From Bombilactobacillus mellifer (GTDB taxonomy: Bacteria > Bacillota > Bacilli > Lactobacillales > Lactobacillaceae), in the NCBI RefSeq assembly GCF_000970795.1, contig NZ_KQ034028.1:1023839-1087838 (forward strand): a stretch of 64,000 nt of DNA. Direction: 5' to 3'. Positions 19,345 to 28,839 of the stretch are shown here, in pieces. The number at the start of each line of letters is the position of its first letter. Within the stretch, counting starts at the first letter, position 1. The notes under the pieces are model-generated. The model was not told the DNA's origin and did no database searches. It worked only from the letters and a program-made list of their open reading frames with translations. A program made the position numbers and the translations under genes.

Positions 19345-19560
19345 AAAAAACGCCCTAAGTTTCATCTTAGGACGAATGGGGACATACGCGGTACCACCTA
19401 ACTTAAAAATCAACTCATAGCTGGTTTTTATCTTGATTGATAACGGTTGCCCGGTCTTTTTAGACAGCTCACAAGTAACATCTGTTAATCTTTTTGGCTA
19501 AATCTCAGCCACTTAGCCTCTCTGTATAAAAAGTAACTAACAGAACTCTTGTTCAACACT
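19345..19560 (-). promoter_or_regulatory. T-box leader with Val (GTT) specifier
   Basis: On the minus strand the T-box core GGTGGTACCGCG lies at 19398-19387, followed by a terminator (CCTAAG and CTTAGG arms, about 19372-19354) and six T residues. Upstream are the conserved AGAGAGG of stem I and the specifier stretch GAT-GTT-ACTTGTGAG, with GTT at 19479-19477. Uncharged tRNA-Val should stabilise the antiterminator and turn on valS. Confidence 0.95.
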
Positions 19561-19610
19561 TAATATTTAATTAGATAATAAGGAAAAAAATCTCAGACGT
19601 CAATCACTAA

Positions 19611-20828
19611 TTATAATAAATTTACCATTTCTGTGTTCTCTGATTCTAAAAAATGCTCTTCCGAATGAATTTCCGTTAATTGCGTCTGTGCTAACGCGCG
19701 TTGGATTAGGCCTGTAGTATCTAAACGTGCTTCATATTCCCGAGCTTTATCTAGCCGCGGTTTGGTTTTTGGCCGCGGAGGTGCAAAAATAGTACAACAA
19801 TCTTCAAACGGTTGAATGGATAAATCAAAAGTTCCAATGTGTTCTGCCAGTCTTATGATTTCCGTTTTATCCAGCGTTGCAACGGGTCGTAAAATCGGGG
19901 TTGTCGTGACATCATTGATGGCGGCCATACTTTCCAAAGTTTGTGAGGCCACTTGTCCCACAGATTCACCATTAAAAATAGCTAAACCATTACGTTGTTG
20001 GCGTAAAGCATCTGTGAGCCGCAACATTAGTCGCCGTTGAACCGTCATTAAATAACCCGCCGGAACTTCTTGTTTAATAGTTTCTTGAATTTCAGTAAAA
20101 GGAACTTGTAAAAAGCGAATTCTTCCCGCATAACGTGCCAAACGTGCAGTTAATTCTTTAGCCTTGAAGAGTGCATTTTCGCTCGTATATGGGGGGCTAT
20201 AAAAGTGAACCATTTCAATCTCAACGCCGCGTTTCATAGCTAAATAGCCTGCCACAGGTGAATCAATTCCCCCTGATAACATCAACATCGCTTTGCCTGC
20301 TGTTCCTACTGGCAAACCACCGGCACCTGAATATGTTTGGCTGGATAAATATGCCCCATCCAGCCGAATTTCAATTTGAATTTTAATATCCGGATGGCGC
20401 ATTTCTGCTTGAATATCAGGCAAGTGTGAACTTACATAGTCACCCACGGCTAAATTAATTTGATTTGTATCATAAGCGAATTGATGATCTGCCCGTCTAG
20501 TTGCAATTTTGAAAGTTTTCCCCGGCTGATATTGTTCTTGAACCATTTGGAGAGCTAATTTTTTAATAGCCGCCATTTCCTTTGGAATTTGAATGCTGGG
20601 TGAATAATTTTGAATACCAAAAACTCCTTGCAACCGCTGCATCACTTGCTGCGCATCTGCTCCATTGAGCGTTAAATGCATTCGATCCCGTTTCGGATGA
20701 ATACGAACCTGAGGAAATGGATGTAAGACTTTTTCCACATTGCCATGTAGACGATCAATAAAATTACGGCGATTTTTACCTTTAGTAGACAATTCGCCAT
20801 AACGCACCATAATTTCGGTATAGTTCAT
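19611..20828 (-). CDS. thiI: tRNA 4-thiouridine synthase ThiI
   Basis: ThiI transfers sulfur to U8 of tRNAs. The 405-residue protein has the N-terminal ferredoxin-like and THUMP domains and an ATP pyrophosphatase domain with the PP-loop [11 protein letters not shown], and [16 protein letters not shown]. No rhodanese domain is present, as in other Firmicutes, so the sulfur must be delivered by another route. The cysteine desulfurase gene lies 9 bases upstream and is the obvious sulfur donor. Confidence 0.95.
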   Translation of the reverse strand: MNYTEIMVRYGELSTKGKNRRNFIDRLHGNVEKVLHPFPQVRIHPKRDRMHLTLNGADAQQVMQRLQGVFGIQNYSPSIQIPKEMAAIKKLALQMVQEQYQPGKTFKIATRRADHQFAYDTNQINLAVGDYVSSHLPDIQAEMRHPDIKIQIEIRLDGAYLSSQTYSGAGGLPVGTAGKAMLMLSGGIDSPVAGYLAMKRGVEIEMVHFYSPPYTSENALFKAKELTARLARYAGRIRFLQVPFTEIQETIKQEVPAGYLMTVQRRLMLRLTDALRQQRNGLAIFNGESVGQVASQTLESMAAINDVTTTPILRPVATLDKTEIIRLAEHIGTFDLSIQPFEDCCTIFAPPRPKTKPRLDKAREYEARLDTTGLIQRALAQTQLTEIHSEEHFLESENTEMVNLL

Positions 20829-20837
20829 AATTGCTCC

Positions 20838-21983
20838 TTAATTTAAAACTTGATAATGTTGGTGAATCTGATCTAAAACCTGAATAAATGTTGTCATTTC
20901 CGCTGGAGTGTTTTGTTCATCGAGACTGACTCGCACGGCACTTGTGGCCACTTGATCGGGAACATGCATCGCCTTTAGGGTAACGGATTCATCCCCCGTG
21001 CGCGAAGAACAAGCACTAGTTGTGGATAAATAAATTTCTTGTTTTTCAAAAGCGTGCACGGTCGTCTCACCGCGAGCTCCTTTTAAAGCAAAACAAACAA
21101 TATGGGGGGCAAAATCTGTAGTTAAACCTGAAAATATCTGCACATTGTCTAAAGTTTTTAAATGAGTTATCAACTGCTCCCGTAATTGGTTTTGAAGTTG
21201 TGCATGTCGGGACTCATCGGTTAAGGCCAAACGCAAAGCTCTTGCCATAGCAGCAATTGCCGGTGTGTTTTCCGTACCACTACGCCAGTTATGTTCTTGG
21301 CCGCCGCCGGCAATTAAGGGTGCGATTTTCCGTCCGGACTTCGCATAAATAAAACCAATTCCTCGCGGCCCATGAAATTTATGTGCCGAAAAAGTCATAA
21401 AATCAATTCGCGGATCATAAATTTGTGACCACAGATTTTTACCTAGCGCTTGAACTGCATCTACATGAAAATGAATTTTTGGATAATAATCTAGAATCCG
21501 AGCTATAGCATGAATCGGCTGGATCGTTCCCACTTCGTTATTTACTGCCATAACTGAAACTAAAATAGTATCATTCCGCACGGCAGCTTGCAAGTCGGCA
21601 GGATTAATTCGTCCCTGCTTATCTACTGGTAAATAAGTGACTTTAAAGCCTAATTTTTCTAATTGGTGTAGCGAATTAGTGACCGCAGCATGTTCGACGC
21701 TGGTAGTAATAATATGCCGCCCAAATTCCTGTTTCTCCATCGCTGTGCCTTTAATAACCCAGTTATCACCTTCAGAGCCGCCACTGGTAAAATAAATTTC
21801 CTTTGAGTCAAAATGTAACAATGACGCAATCTGTCGCCGAGCCGAAGCAAGCATTTGTTGAGCTTCATCACCTAAATGGTGTAGGCTCGATGGATTGCCC
21901 CAGTATTTTTCACTTACCTGCTGATAAGTAGCTAGAACTGATGGGGCTATTTTAGTTGTCGCACTATTGTCAAAATAAATCAT
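20838..21983 (-). CDS. Cysteine desulfurase (IscS/NifS type, tRNA thiolation partner)
   Basis: A 381-residue class V aminotransferase-fold enzyme that releases sulfur from cysteine. The PLP lysine is K202 in FSAHKFHGPRG and the catalytic cysteine is C325 in TTSACSSRTG. The pairing with thiI (9-base gap) is the common Firmicute arrangement in which a dedicated desulfurase (NifZ/IscS-like) feeds ThiI. No Fe-S scaffold gene is nearby. Confidence 0.93.
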   Translation of the reverse strand: MIYFDNSATTKIAPSVLATYQQVSEKYWGNPSSLHHLGDEAQQMLASARRQIASLLHFDSKEIYFTSGGSEGDNWVIKGTAMEKQEFGRHIITTSVEHAAVTNSLHQLEKLGFKVTYLPVDKQGRINPADLQAAVRNDTILVSVMAVNNEVGTIQPIHAIARILDYYPKIHFHVDAVQALGKNLWSQIYDPRIDFMTFSAHKFHGPRGIGFIYAKSGRKIAPLIAGGGQEHNWRSGTENTPAIAAMARALRLALTDESRHAQLQNQLREQLITHLKTLDNVQIFSGLTTDFAPHIVCFALKGARGETTVHAFEKQEIYLSTTSACSSRTGDESVTLKAMHVPDQVATSAVRVSLDEQNTPAEMTTFIQVLDQIHQHYQVLN

Positions 21984-22015
21984 ACTTCGGCTCCTTTTAG
22001 CTTAAATTAACCAAA

Positions 22016-22036
22016 CAAAAAAGCCATCAGGCTTTT
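22016..22036 (-). terminator. Short terminator after ezrA
   Basis: On the minus strand AAAAGCC-TGAT-GGCTTTTTT forms a small hairpin with a T tract, 16 bases after the ezrA stop. It would separate ezrA from the desulfurase-thiI pair. Confidence 0.6.
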
Positions 22037-22051
22037 AAAATGTTTTTACAA

Positions 22052-23770
22052 TTATTTAGAATTGTTTTGTTCAGCTTGTGCTAAGTTTTGCAGACGTTGA
22101 ACACAACCCGGTTCCACTTGTTCTAAAGCTGCACCCAAAGTTTTGACCGCTTGGTGGTAATCAAAAGCTTGATCACATAATCCTTGTGCCGTTTGAATTG
22201 CTTGCGCAACTTGCGGGTAATCCGCTTTATAGCGATTGGCATACTGCAATAAGTGACTGATTAAGCTAACATCTGCTAGTAAACTATTCGTTTTTTGGAC
22301 AAAATTATCAAAATCTTCCTGGGTCACAAAACATTGTTTAGTTAATTCTTCCACATCAATGGGCGGATTTTGTAACATCTGCAGTGTTTGATTGATTTCT
22401 TCCGTTACCATCTGACAGGTTTGATTATAGCTTGCCGGCAGCCCTTTTAGATGCTGCATTTTCACCTGCTTTTGAATACCATATAATTCTTGGGTACAAC
22501 TTTGCAAATTTTTTTGAGCCTGTTGAAAATCAGTGGTTATTTTTTGCAATTTAACCGCCAATGCTTGTTGTTGTTGTTCAATTTGGGACAATTGTTGCGT
22601 AAATAATTGAAAAGCCTGCAAAACCTGAGAATAAACTGCGTTCGAACTACGGATATTATCAATCTGTTGATGATATTCCCGCTCAATTTGTAAAATATGT
22701 TCTTGATAGGCTTGAACGTCGCGGCGATTTTGAATATCAATCAGAAAATCTTGATTTAATCGATCTAATTCTTGAAGTAAACTAGCATTTTGTTTTAAGG
22801 CATGGTGAATAAAATCCACTAAAGGCCGTTGTTGTTTTTTGACTTTACGCTTTGAACGCCATTCGACCGCAATACGATTATACAAAACTTCAAACCGTTT
22901 TTTAACCTTTTGTTCTAATTTATCAAATTCAGTAATTTCTAATTGGTTTAAGGCTGTTTGTAATTGCTCAATTGCACTTTGAATTTGATCTAATTCAGGT
23001 AAAATTTGCGGATCGGCAATGTTAATCCCTTCATCTTTAAGTCGCTGACTAGCTTGCTTTAATTCCGTTAATTCCGCTTTAAACTCTACTTGCAACCGCT
23101 GTTGACGAGTAATAACTTGTTCCAATAAGCTTTGAAAGCCATCCAATTGGGTTTTTAACTGCGAGAATTGTTCCGTTGCCTCTAAGACATCTCCTGTCTG
23201 GGATAACTGTTTGATACTAGTAAGCGTCTGCTCTTTGTCGTGCAGACGCTCTTGTAAGTTTTTTTGTGCTGCTGCTGAGAGATCCGATTGTGTTGTTAAT
23301 TTATTTTGTAAATCTTGATACTGGGCTTGAATCTTTGCTGATTGCTCCTGAGCGGTTTGCAACTGTTGAATTAATTGCGTTAAATGTTTATCTATCTGAG
23401 CATAATTAGTTTGGAGCGTCTGAATTTCCGTCGTTAATTGAACCAACGTACGATGTGCCGACCAAACACGAAAATTGGAATTACTATCAGCTGCTTGAAG
23501 TAAAGCGTTTTGAGCTGTTGGTAACTGTTGAGTAACGATGTTTGTATATTGGTCCTGTTCTGCTTGAAAACTATCTAAAGTACTACCTGCTAATTTACTA
23601 TTTTTAACTTGATCGAATAATGCACTTAAAGAATCATTACTTAATTGATCTAATTGTCGACTGAGGTCTGCGATATCTTGATTATTTCGATAAAAATAAT
23701 AAATAAGACCAATTAATGCAACGATCAAACTGATTGCGATGATGATTATTAAAAAAATCATGGGCAGCAC
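22052..23770 (-). CDS. ezrA: Septation ring formation regulator EzrA
   Basis: EzrA is a membrane-anchored spectrin-like protein that modulates FtsZ ring formation. The 572-residue protein has one N-terminal membrane segment (about residues 3-26) with the rest predicted as long coiled coil, very rich in Gln, Leu and Glu. It stands divergent from rpsD, the usual ezrA neighbourhood with the desulfurase and thiI in lactobacilli. Sequence is poorly conserved in the family; topology and context carry the call. Confidence 0.88.
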   Translation of the reverse strand: MLPMIFLIIIIAISLIVALIGLIYYFYRNNQDIADLSRQLDQLSNDSLSALFDQVKNSKLAGSTLDSFQAEQDQYTNIVTQQLPTAQNALLQAADSNSNFRVWSAHRTLVQLTTEIQTLQTNYAQIDKHLTQLIQQLQTAQEQSAKIQAQYQDLQNKLTTQSDLSAAAQKNLQERLHDKEQTLTSIKQLSQTGDVLEATEQFSQLKTQLDGFQSLLEQVITRQQRLQVEFKAELTELKQASQRLKDEGINIADPQILPELDQIQSAIEQLQTALNQLEITEFDKLEQKVKKRFEVLYNRIAVEWRSKRKVKKQQRPLVDFIHHALKQNASLLQELDRLNQDFLIDIQNRRDVQAYQEHILQIEREYHQQIDNIRSSNAVYSQVLQAFQLFTQQLSQIEQQQQALAVKLQKITTDFQQAQKNLQSCTQELYGIQKQVKMQHLKGLPASYNQTCQMVTEEINQTLQMLQNPPIDVEELTKQCFVTQEDFDNFVQKTNSLLADVSLISHLLQYANRYKADYPQVAQAIQTAQGLCDQAFDYHQAVKTLGAALEQVEPGCVQRLQNLAQAEQNNSK

Positions 23771-23852
23771 TCCAAATTTATAACATAAACTTCTAATTTT
23801 TAGTATACCAAAATTTAATTCTAAGATAAATTAGTTCGACCGACTTTATATA

Positions 23853-23881
23853 TTGACTTTTACGTCAAAAACCCGTATGGT
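23853..23881 (+). promoter_or_regulatory. Promoter of rpsD
   Basis: TTGACT at 23853-23858 and TATGGT at 23876-23881, 17 bases apart, a good vegetative (sigma-A) promoter. Transcription should start near 23888, giving rpsD a leader of about 170 bases. Confidence 0.75.
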
Positions 23882-23887
23882 AGAGAG

Positions 23888-24050
23888 CGTGTAAAATAAT
23901 TGCAGCACTGAGTGACAAGCTCGTCAACAAGCAATAGCTATTTAGTTCAATTGTGTAACCTGCGGCTGCAAAAGGTGAAGATTGCAATATTGCTTGCACG
24001 AATGTTGAACTCACAAGTTAATTATTTTACTCCAACAAATATATTGGAGG
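23888..24050 (+). promoter_or_regulatory. Long rpsD leader, probable S4 autoregulatory RNA
   Basis: The leader holds paired-looking segments such as TTGCAGC...GCTGCAA (about 23900 and 23963), GACAAGCTCGTC (23915-23926) and AGTTCAAT...TTGAACT (23945 and 24006). In Firmicutes ribosomal protein S4 represses its own mRNA through a structured leader of this size. The structure match is by eye only. The ribosome binding site GGAGGA lies at its end. Confidence 0.6.
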
Positions 24051-24056
24051 ATTTTT

Positions 24057-24668
24057 ATGTCTCGTTATACAGGACCATCTTGGAAAAGATCTCGTCGATT
24101 AGGGATTTCCTTATCTGGTACAGGTAAAGAATTAGCACGTCGTCCTTATGCTCCCGGACAACACGGACCGAACAATCGAAGCAAATTATCAGAATACGGA
24201 ACACAACTAAGAGAGAAACAAAAACTACGGTTGATGTACGGTTTAAATGAACGTCAATTCCGAAATGCCTTCGTGAAGGCCGGTAAAATTCGGCATGGTA
24301 AGCATGGTGAAAATTTCATGGCATTATTAGAATCCCGTTTAGATAGTGTCGTTTATAGATTAGGTTGGGCCGTTACCCGCGCCCAGGCACGGCAATTAGT
24401 AAATCATGGTCATATTACCGTTGATGGCAAACGTGTTGATATTCCTTCTTATGAAGTGACACCTGGACAGACCATTTCCTTACGTGAACGTTCCAAGGAT
24501 TTGCAAGAAGTCAAAGAAGCTCTTGAAGCTAATGTGGTTCGACCGCCATTTGTTGATTTTGATGAGAATAATATGACGGGCAAATTGATTCGTTTGCCAC
24601 AACGCGATGAATTAGAACCAGAAATCGATGAAGCTTTAGTAGTTGAATTTTACAATCAGATTCTTTAA
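24057..24668 (+). CDS. rpsD: 30S ribosomal protein S4
   Basis: S4 is a primary 16S rRNA-binding protein of the small subunit and a translational fidelity factor. The 203-residue protein matches the Gram-positive form ([29 protein letters not shown]) and carries an S4 RNA-binding domain at about residues 93-155 ([27 protein letters not shown]). The start has GGAGGA 7 bases upstream. It is monocistronic: own promoter, long leader and a terminator 13 bases after the stop. Confidence 0.98.
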   Translation: MSRYTGPSWKRSRRLGISLSGTGKELARRPYAPGQHGPNNRSKLSEYGTQLREKQKLRLMYGLNERQFRNAFVKAGKIRHGKHGENFMALLESRLDSVVYRLGWAVTRAQARQLVNHGHITVDGKRVDIPSYEVTPGQTISLRERSKDLQEVKEALEANVVRPPFVDFDENNMTGKLIRLPQRDELEPEIDEALVVEFYNQIL

Positions 24669-24680
24669 TTACTGTTTTCC

Positions 24681-24706
24681 AGCAACCTTCGGGTTGCTTT
24701 TCTTTT
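24681..24706 (+). terminator. Terminator of rpsD
   Basis: AGCAACC-TTC-GGGTTGCT hairpin at 24681-24698 followed by a T-rich run. Confidence 0.88.
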
Positions 24707-24736
24707 ATCATAATTATTTTCAGAAAGGATGGAACC

Positions 24737-26020
24737 ATGCCTGAACCGCTCGCTTATCGCATGCGACCGCAAAATCTCTCCGAAGTGGTTGGTCAAACGC
24801 ATTTAATTGGACCGGGAAAAATTATCAGCCGCATGGTCCAAGCCAAATTACTATCTTCCATGATTCTTTACGGACCACCAGGTACCGGTAAAACCAGTAT
24901 TGCCAGTGCCATTGCGGGAAGTACTAAATTCGCTTTTCGCGAATTAAATGCTGCTACTGATGCCAAAAAAGATCTGCAAATTGTTGCCACAGAAGCCAAA
25001 ATGAGTGGAACTGTGGTGTTACTTTTAGATGAAATTCATCGCTTAGACAAAACTAAACAAGATTTTTTGCTGCCTTTACTGGAAAAGGGGCAAATTATTT
25101 TAATTGGTGCCACCACTGAAAATCCTTATTTAACTATTAATCCAGCTATTCGGAGCCGGACACAAATCTTTGAAGTTTTACCTTTAAGCCCAGAAGATAT
25201 TCAAACGGCTTTAGAGCGGGCACTGCAAGATTCAAAACGCGGGCTGGGACAATACAAAGTTCAAATTTCTTCACAAGCGCTGAAATTATTGGCTACAGCT
25301 ACGGGCGGTGACTTACGAAGCGCTTTAAATGGTCTGGAATTAGCAGTCAAATCAACTTCCCCAGGACCTGATCAACAAATCCATATCTCCCTAGCGACTG
25401 TCGAAGATTCCATCCAAAAAAAATCTATTCTTGCCGATAAAAATGGCGATCACCATTATGACGTTATTTCAGCGTTTCAAAAGTCCATTCGTGGTAGCGA
25501 TACTGATGCTGCAATTTATTATTTAGCTTACTTACTTGCAGCCGGGGATTTAAATTCCATTATTCGTCGTTTGATTGTTTGTGCCTATGAAGATGTAGGA
25601 CTAGCCAATCCGGCAGCTTGTCAACGAGCAGTTTTGGCTTGTCAAGCTGCTCAACAAATTGGCTTACCGGAAGCACGAATTCCATTAGCTGATACCGTAA
25701 TTGACCTATGCCTAAGCCCCAAATCTAATTCCGGTCTACAAGCTATCGATCAAGCGCTTCAAGACATACAAACCGGAAAAACTGGGACTATTCCCAACAC
25801 CTTAAAAGATGCTCATTATCAGGGAGCTCGAGCACTGAACCATGGTATTGACTATTTATATCCGCATGATTACCCTAATGATTGGGTTCGCCAACAATAT
25901 TTACCAAAAGGTTTGGAACACCAACAATATTATCGGCCCAAGTCTAATGGAAAATATGAGCAACGATTGCAAAAAACCTATTATAATTTAAAAAAATTAC
26001 AAGGATTAACCCATGATTAA
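24737..26020 (+). CDS. rarA: Replication-associated recombination AAA+ ATPase RarA/MgsA
   Basis: RarA acts at stalled replication forks. The 427-residue protein has Walker A YGPPGTGKTS (about residues 53-62), Walker B LLLDEIHRLDK, sensor 1 ATTENP and the C-terminal tetramerisation part with YEDVGLANP and KDAHYQGA. The start is preceded by AGAAAGGATGG. It overlaps the next small gene by 8 bases. Confidence 0.95.
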   Translation: MPEPLAYRMRPQNLSEVVGQTHLIGPGKIISRMVQAKLLSSMILYGPPGTGKTSIASAIAGSTKFAFRELNAATDAKKDLQIVATEAKMSGTVVLLLDEIHRLDKTKQDFLLPLLEKGQIILIGATTENPYLTINPAIRSRTQIFEVLPLSPEDIQTALERALQDSKRGLGQYKVQISSQALKLLATATGGDLRSALNGLELAVKSTSPGPDQQIHISLATVEDSIQKKSILADKNGDHHYDVISAFQKSIRGSDTDAAIYYLAYLLAAGDLNSIIRRLIVCAYEDVGLANPAACQRAVLACQAAQQIGLPEARIPLADTVIDLCLSPKSNSGLQAIDQALQDIQTGKTGTIPNTLKDAHYQGARALNHGIDYLYPHDYPNDWVRQQYLPKGLEHQQYYRPKSNGKYEQRLQKTYYNLKKLQGLTHD

Positions 26021-26288
26021 ATTTCTAATACTTTTATTCATCATTGTCTTATTAATCTTAGCAATATTTATGTTGCGCCATTATAAACAGCCCTTTATCC
26101 TTTTAAATCCCAAAAATTTAATTGCAATGCAGTTGTTAATCAAAATTACAGCTTGGCTTTTTTTAATAACCAGCATTGCCGGCCTAATCATTCTGTTAGT
26201 CTTGCCTTTAGAGTGGAATTTATTAACGTTAGTAGTTGGAAGCGCCATCGCCGGTGGTTTTGCAGTACTGGCCGCTCATTTAAACTAA
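26013..26288 (+). CDS. Small membrane protein of unknown function
   Basis: A 91-residue protein with three hydrophobic stretches: residues 1-20, about 45-66, and about 70-88 ending in a glycine/alanine-rich segment (GSAIAGGFAVLAAHLN). The start overlaps the rarA stop by 8 bases, so it is likely translated by coupling to rarA. I do not recognise the family. It could be membrane-embedded in three passes. Confidence 0.65.
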   Translation: MIKFLILLFIIVLLILAIFMLRHYKQPFILLNPKNLIAMQLLIKITAWLFLITSIAGLIILLVLPLEWNLLTLVVGSAIAGGFAVLAAHLN

Positions 26289-26359
26289 ATTAGAGGAAAT
26301 TAATGCTTTTTTTGTTTTAAAGATATAAACTAAAAGTAACCTATATCGGAGGTGTAACC

Positions 26360-26839
26360 ATGTTACAACAGTATAATAATATTTTAGTTGCGGTTGATGG
26401 TTCCTTTGAAGCCGAAACTGCTTTCCATAAGGCTATTGAAGTTGCTAAAAGAAATCAAGCCCAACTGCACATTATTCATGTTATTGATACACGTGCCTTT
26501 CAAGATGTTTCTAGTTTCGATTCATCAATGGTCGAACAAGTTACTGAAACCTCGAAAAAAGCTTTAACTGAGTATGAAAATACTGCTAAAGAAAATGGAA
26601 TTGAACAAGTAATTACAAGTATTGAATACGGAGCCCCTAAAACTACGATCGCCCGGGAGTACCCTACACAACATCAAATCGATTTAATTATGATTGGTGC
26701 CACCGGTTTAAATGCAGTAGAACGTCTTTTAATTGGATCAGTTACTGAATTTGTTACTCGGAATGCACCTTGTGATGTCTTGGTGGTTCGGACTGATTTA
26801 GAAGGAAAAAGCGTGAAGAATCATCCAAAACGTAAATAA
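26360..26839 (+). CDS. Universal stress protein (UspA family)
   Basis: A 159-residue Usp-domain protein of the ATP-binding type. It shows the start ILVAVDGS (residues 8-15) and the nucleotide motif GATGLNAVERLLIGSVTEF, divided as GATGLNAVERLL and GSVTEF, which fits G-2x-G-9x-G-S. GGAGGTG precedes the ATG. The basic C-terminal tail (KSVKNHPKRK) is longer than the minimal domain. Function is stress-related by family; no specific role can be read from the context. Confidence 0.9.
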   Translation: MLQQYNNILVAVDGSFEAETAFHKAIEVAKRNQAQLHIIHVIDTRAFQDVSSFDSSMVEQVTETSKKALTEYENTAKENGIEQVITSIEYGAPKTTIAREYPTQHQIDLIMIGATGLNAVERLLIGSVTEFVTRNAPCDVLVVRTDLEGKSVKNHPKRK

Positions 26840-26865
26840 CAATCTTTTAATTAGTAATAATAAAT

Positions 26866-26900
26866 AAAAAGCCCACACTTTTTTAGTTTGTGGGCTTTTA
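26866..26900. terminator. Bidirectional terminator between uspA and rodA
   Basis: GCCCACA (26871-26877) pairs with TGTGGGC (26889-26895), with an A tract before and a T tract after. The rodA stop codon lies within the right flank, so the hairpin serves both convergent transcripts. Confidence 0.9.
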
Positions 26901-28100
26901 TTCAAATTCATTACTGCTAAACATATAACTTTTATAATGATAACGCATCGACATAATAATCCCTACTCCTAACATATTCGCAATTAAAGCCGAACCACCT
27001 TGCGAAATAAACGGTAAAGGAATTCCAGTCATGGGTAGTAAACCAATACTCATACCGATATTTTCAAACACATGAAACAGTATCATCATGATGATGCCTG
27101 TTGAAACATAAGCATAAAATTCGTTTTTGGTATCAAAGGTAACTTTGACCATTTGAGAAATTAATAAAAAGTACATAAAAACTAAGAAGCAGGCTCCAAC
27201 AAAGCCAAAATTTTCGGCAATAACGGAAAAAATCATATCCGATTCACGCACTGGTACATAGACATTGGAATGATTAAAGCCCTTGCCAAATAAGCCGCCT
27301 GAACCAATAGCTTTTAAGGTTTGCCATAATTGATAACTATTATTGGAAGTGTCGCGTGCAGGATCCAACCATGAATCAATTCGTTCGAATTGATAAGCGT
27401 GAAAGCCAATCTTACTCAAGATGTCGCGGCCATCATTAGAAACCACTAGATAAACCGCGGCCCCACCGATTAAACTAAATAAAAGGACCAAACTGACTAA
27501 AATGCGCCAATCAATTCCTGAAACTAAGATCACTCCGCCTAAAATGGCCAAAAAAACCAACATAGTGCCAAAATCCTTTTGGAGCAGCATTAAAATAATA
27601 ATTGGTAGTGACCACGCTAGCATTTTAAAAATTAACTTGCGATCACTTCTTAAGGTGTGTTGCGGAAATTGATGATTATGTTCCGTTACTACTCGCCCCA
27701 GCATTAAGACAAACGCTGGTTTAGCTAATTCAGAAGGCTGAAAAGTAATTGGTCCTAAGGCAAACCAGCTATGAGCTCCCGTTTTCGCAGCATATGCTCG
27801 ACTATAAAAAAATAGTACTGCTACCAATAAAACAATACTCAAAGCATAAGCATATGGTGCTAAAGTCCATAATTGCTGGGCATCAATATGCATCACTGCA
27901 AACACTGCGATGGCGCCAATTGCATACCAAACAAACTGCGAGATGACCATTTTCCAAGGTGATGGGGTTCCCGAATCATGGTTAGCAGCCACATAAATCG
28001 AAATTAAACCAATAATCGCCAGCACCATAACTGAAAAAATAATCCCGTAATCAATCCGGGCATCTTCGTCTACTCGCTGCTGACGTTTAAATAACTCCAT
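26898..28100 (-). CDS. rodA: Rod shape-determining peptidoglycan polymerase RodA (SEDS family)
   Basis: SEDS glycosyltransferases polymerise glycan strands from lipid II. The 400-residue protein has about ten membrane segments and the family signatures FQPSELAKPAFV, LLQKDFGTMLVF, GSGGLFGKGFN, and near the end GIPLPFISQGGSAL. I call it RodA, not FtsW, because its operon partners are mbl, EpuA, yidD and DUF2969. The ATG at 28100 has GGGGG 7 bases upstream; an in-frame TTG precedes it directly. Confidence 0.9.
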   Translation of the reverse strand: MELFKRQQRVDEDARIDYGIIFSVMVLAIIGLISIYVAANHDSGTPSPWKMVISQFVWYAIGAIAVFAVMHIDAQQLWTLAPYAYALSIVLLVAVLFFYSRAYAAKTGAHSWFALGPITFQPSELAKPAFVLMLGRVVTEHNHQFPQHTLRSDRKLIFKMLAWSLPIIILMLLQKDFGTMLVFLAILGGVILVSGIDWRILVSLVLLFSLIGGAAVYLVVSNDGRDILSKIGFHAYQFERIDSWLDPARDTSNNSYQLWQTLKAIGSGGLFGKGFNHSNVYVPVRESDMIFSVIAENFGFVGACFLVFMYFLLISQMVKVTFDTKNEFYAYVSTGIIMMILFHVFENIGMSIGLLPMTGIPLPFISQGGSALIANMLGVGIIMSMRYHYKSYMFSSNEFE

Positions 28101-28111
28101 CAATCAGCCCC

Positions 28112-28348
28112 CTAATGTAGGTGTAAATTATATTGCATTAAAGCACTATTTAGAGCTTGCTCTAAACTATTAACCGTTACTTTAGCAGCATTGTGATCAC
28201 TTACCGCGTGAACTTCAAAATGTTGATCATCTCGCTGTTCAATGCGAGCCACCGTCTGACTATGATGGTGCTTATAAATAACAACTTGCCAACTGGTGGG
28301 AGAAACTTCGTTAAGTGCCACATCAAATTTTCGTTCTTTTGTCTTCAT
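28112..28348 (-). CDS. DUF2969 family protein
   Basis: A 78-residue soluble protein. I chose the ATG at 28348 because GAGGTTT precedes it; the open frame extends further upstream into yidD in another frame, which is not coding here. The family is found in lactobacilli between rodA and yidD, as here, and has no known function. The sequence contains a KHHHSQ stretch and a C-terminal helix. Confidence 0.75.
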   Translation of the reverse strand: MKTKERKFDVALNEVSPTSWQVVIYKHHHSQTVARIEQRDDQHFEVHAVSDHNAAKVTVNSLEQALNSALMQYNLHLH

Positions 28349-28358
28349 AAAAACCTCT

Positions 28359-28652
28359 TTATTTCGGTGGATGAAACTTACGCGCGATAATTTCATCTTC
28401 GTATTGTTCTGGATGGGGATTGCGCAATAGAGTAAATTGATCAGGAACAAAATCAACTCCTCCACGCACAAAGGGATTACATCTTATGATTCGGGCAATC
28501 CCCATAATAAGACCTAAAAACACCCCATGTTTTTTGACAGCCATTATCATATAATTGGAACAAGTTGGATAATAACGACAAGATGGCGGCGTTAAAGGTG
28601 ATAAATACTTTTGGTACCACTTGACTAAATGCAATACAATTTGCTGTAGCAT
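28359..28652 (-). CDS. yidD: Membrane protein insertion efficiency factor YidD
   Basis: A 97-residue YidD-family protein that is thought to help YidC-dependent membrane insertion. The family core is plain: [24 protein letters not shown], split as KWYQKYLSP and [13 protein letters not shown], then [17 protein letters not shown]. It lies 10 bases before DUF2969 and 2 bases after the EpuA-like gene. Confidence 0.95.
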   Translation of the reverse strand: MLQQIVLHLVKWYQKYLSPLTPPSCRYYPTCSNYMIMAVKKHGVFLGLIMGIARIIRCNPFVRGGVDFVPDQFTLLRNPHPEQYEDEIIARKFHPPK

Positions 28653-28654
28653 GA

Positions 28655-28825
28655 TTAATTTATAAAATTAAAAATATGGGCCCAAGTACTTGGCAAAAAA
28701 GGCGTCAAAATATTACCGCCACCAATGAGTCCACCCAACATCATCCCGACAATAAATAATACTAAAAAAGCTATCAAACTCCAACCAATTGTCCGCATGA
28801 GTTTGTTGCCATATGATTTATTCAT
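28655..28825 (-). CDS. EpuA-like small membrane protein (annotated in relatives as RNA polymerase subunit beta)
   Basis: A 56-residue gene starting at ATG 28825 with AAAGG upstream. It has a short basic N-terminus, one membrane segment (about residues 14-36, ending in a glycine-rich GGLIGGG stretch), then a conserved-looking tail with [10 protein letters not shown]. This layout matches the EpuA family, found after mbl in lactobacilli and after murA in streptococci; the database name DNA-directed RNA polymerase subunit beta is an annotation artefact. Function unknown. Confidence 0.75.
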   Translation of the reverse strand: MNKSYGNKLMRTIGWSLIAFLVLFIVGMMLGGLIGGGNILTPFLPSTWAHIFNFIN

Positions 28826-28839
28826 TTTATAACCTTTGA

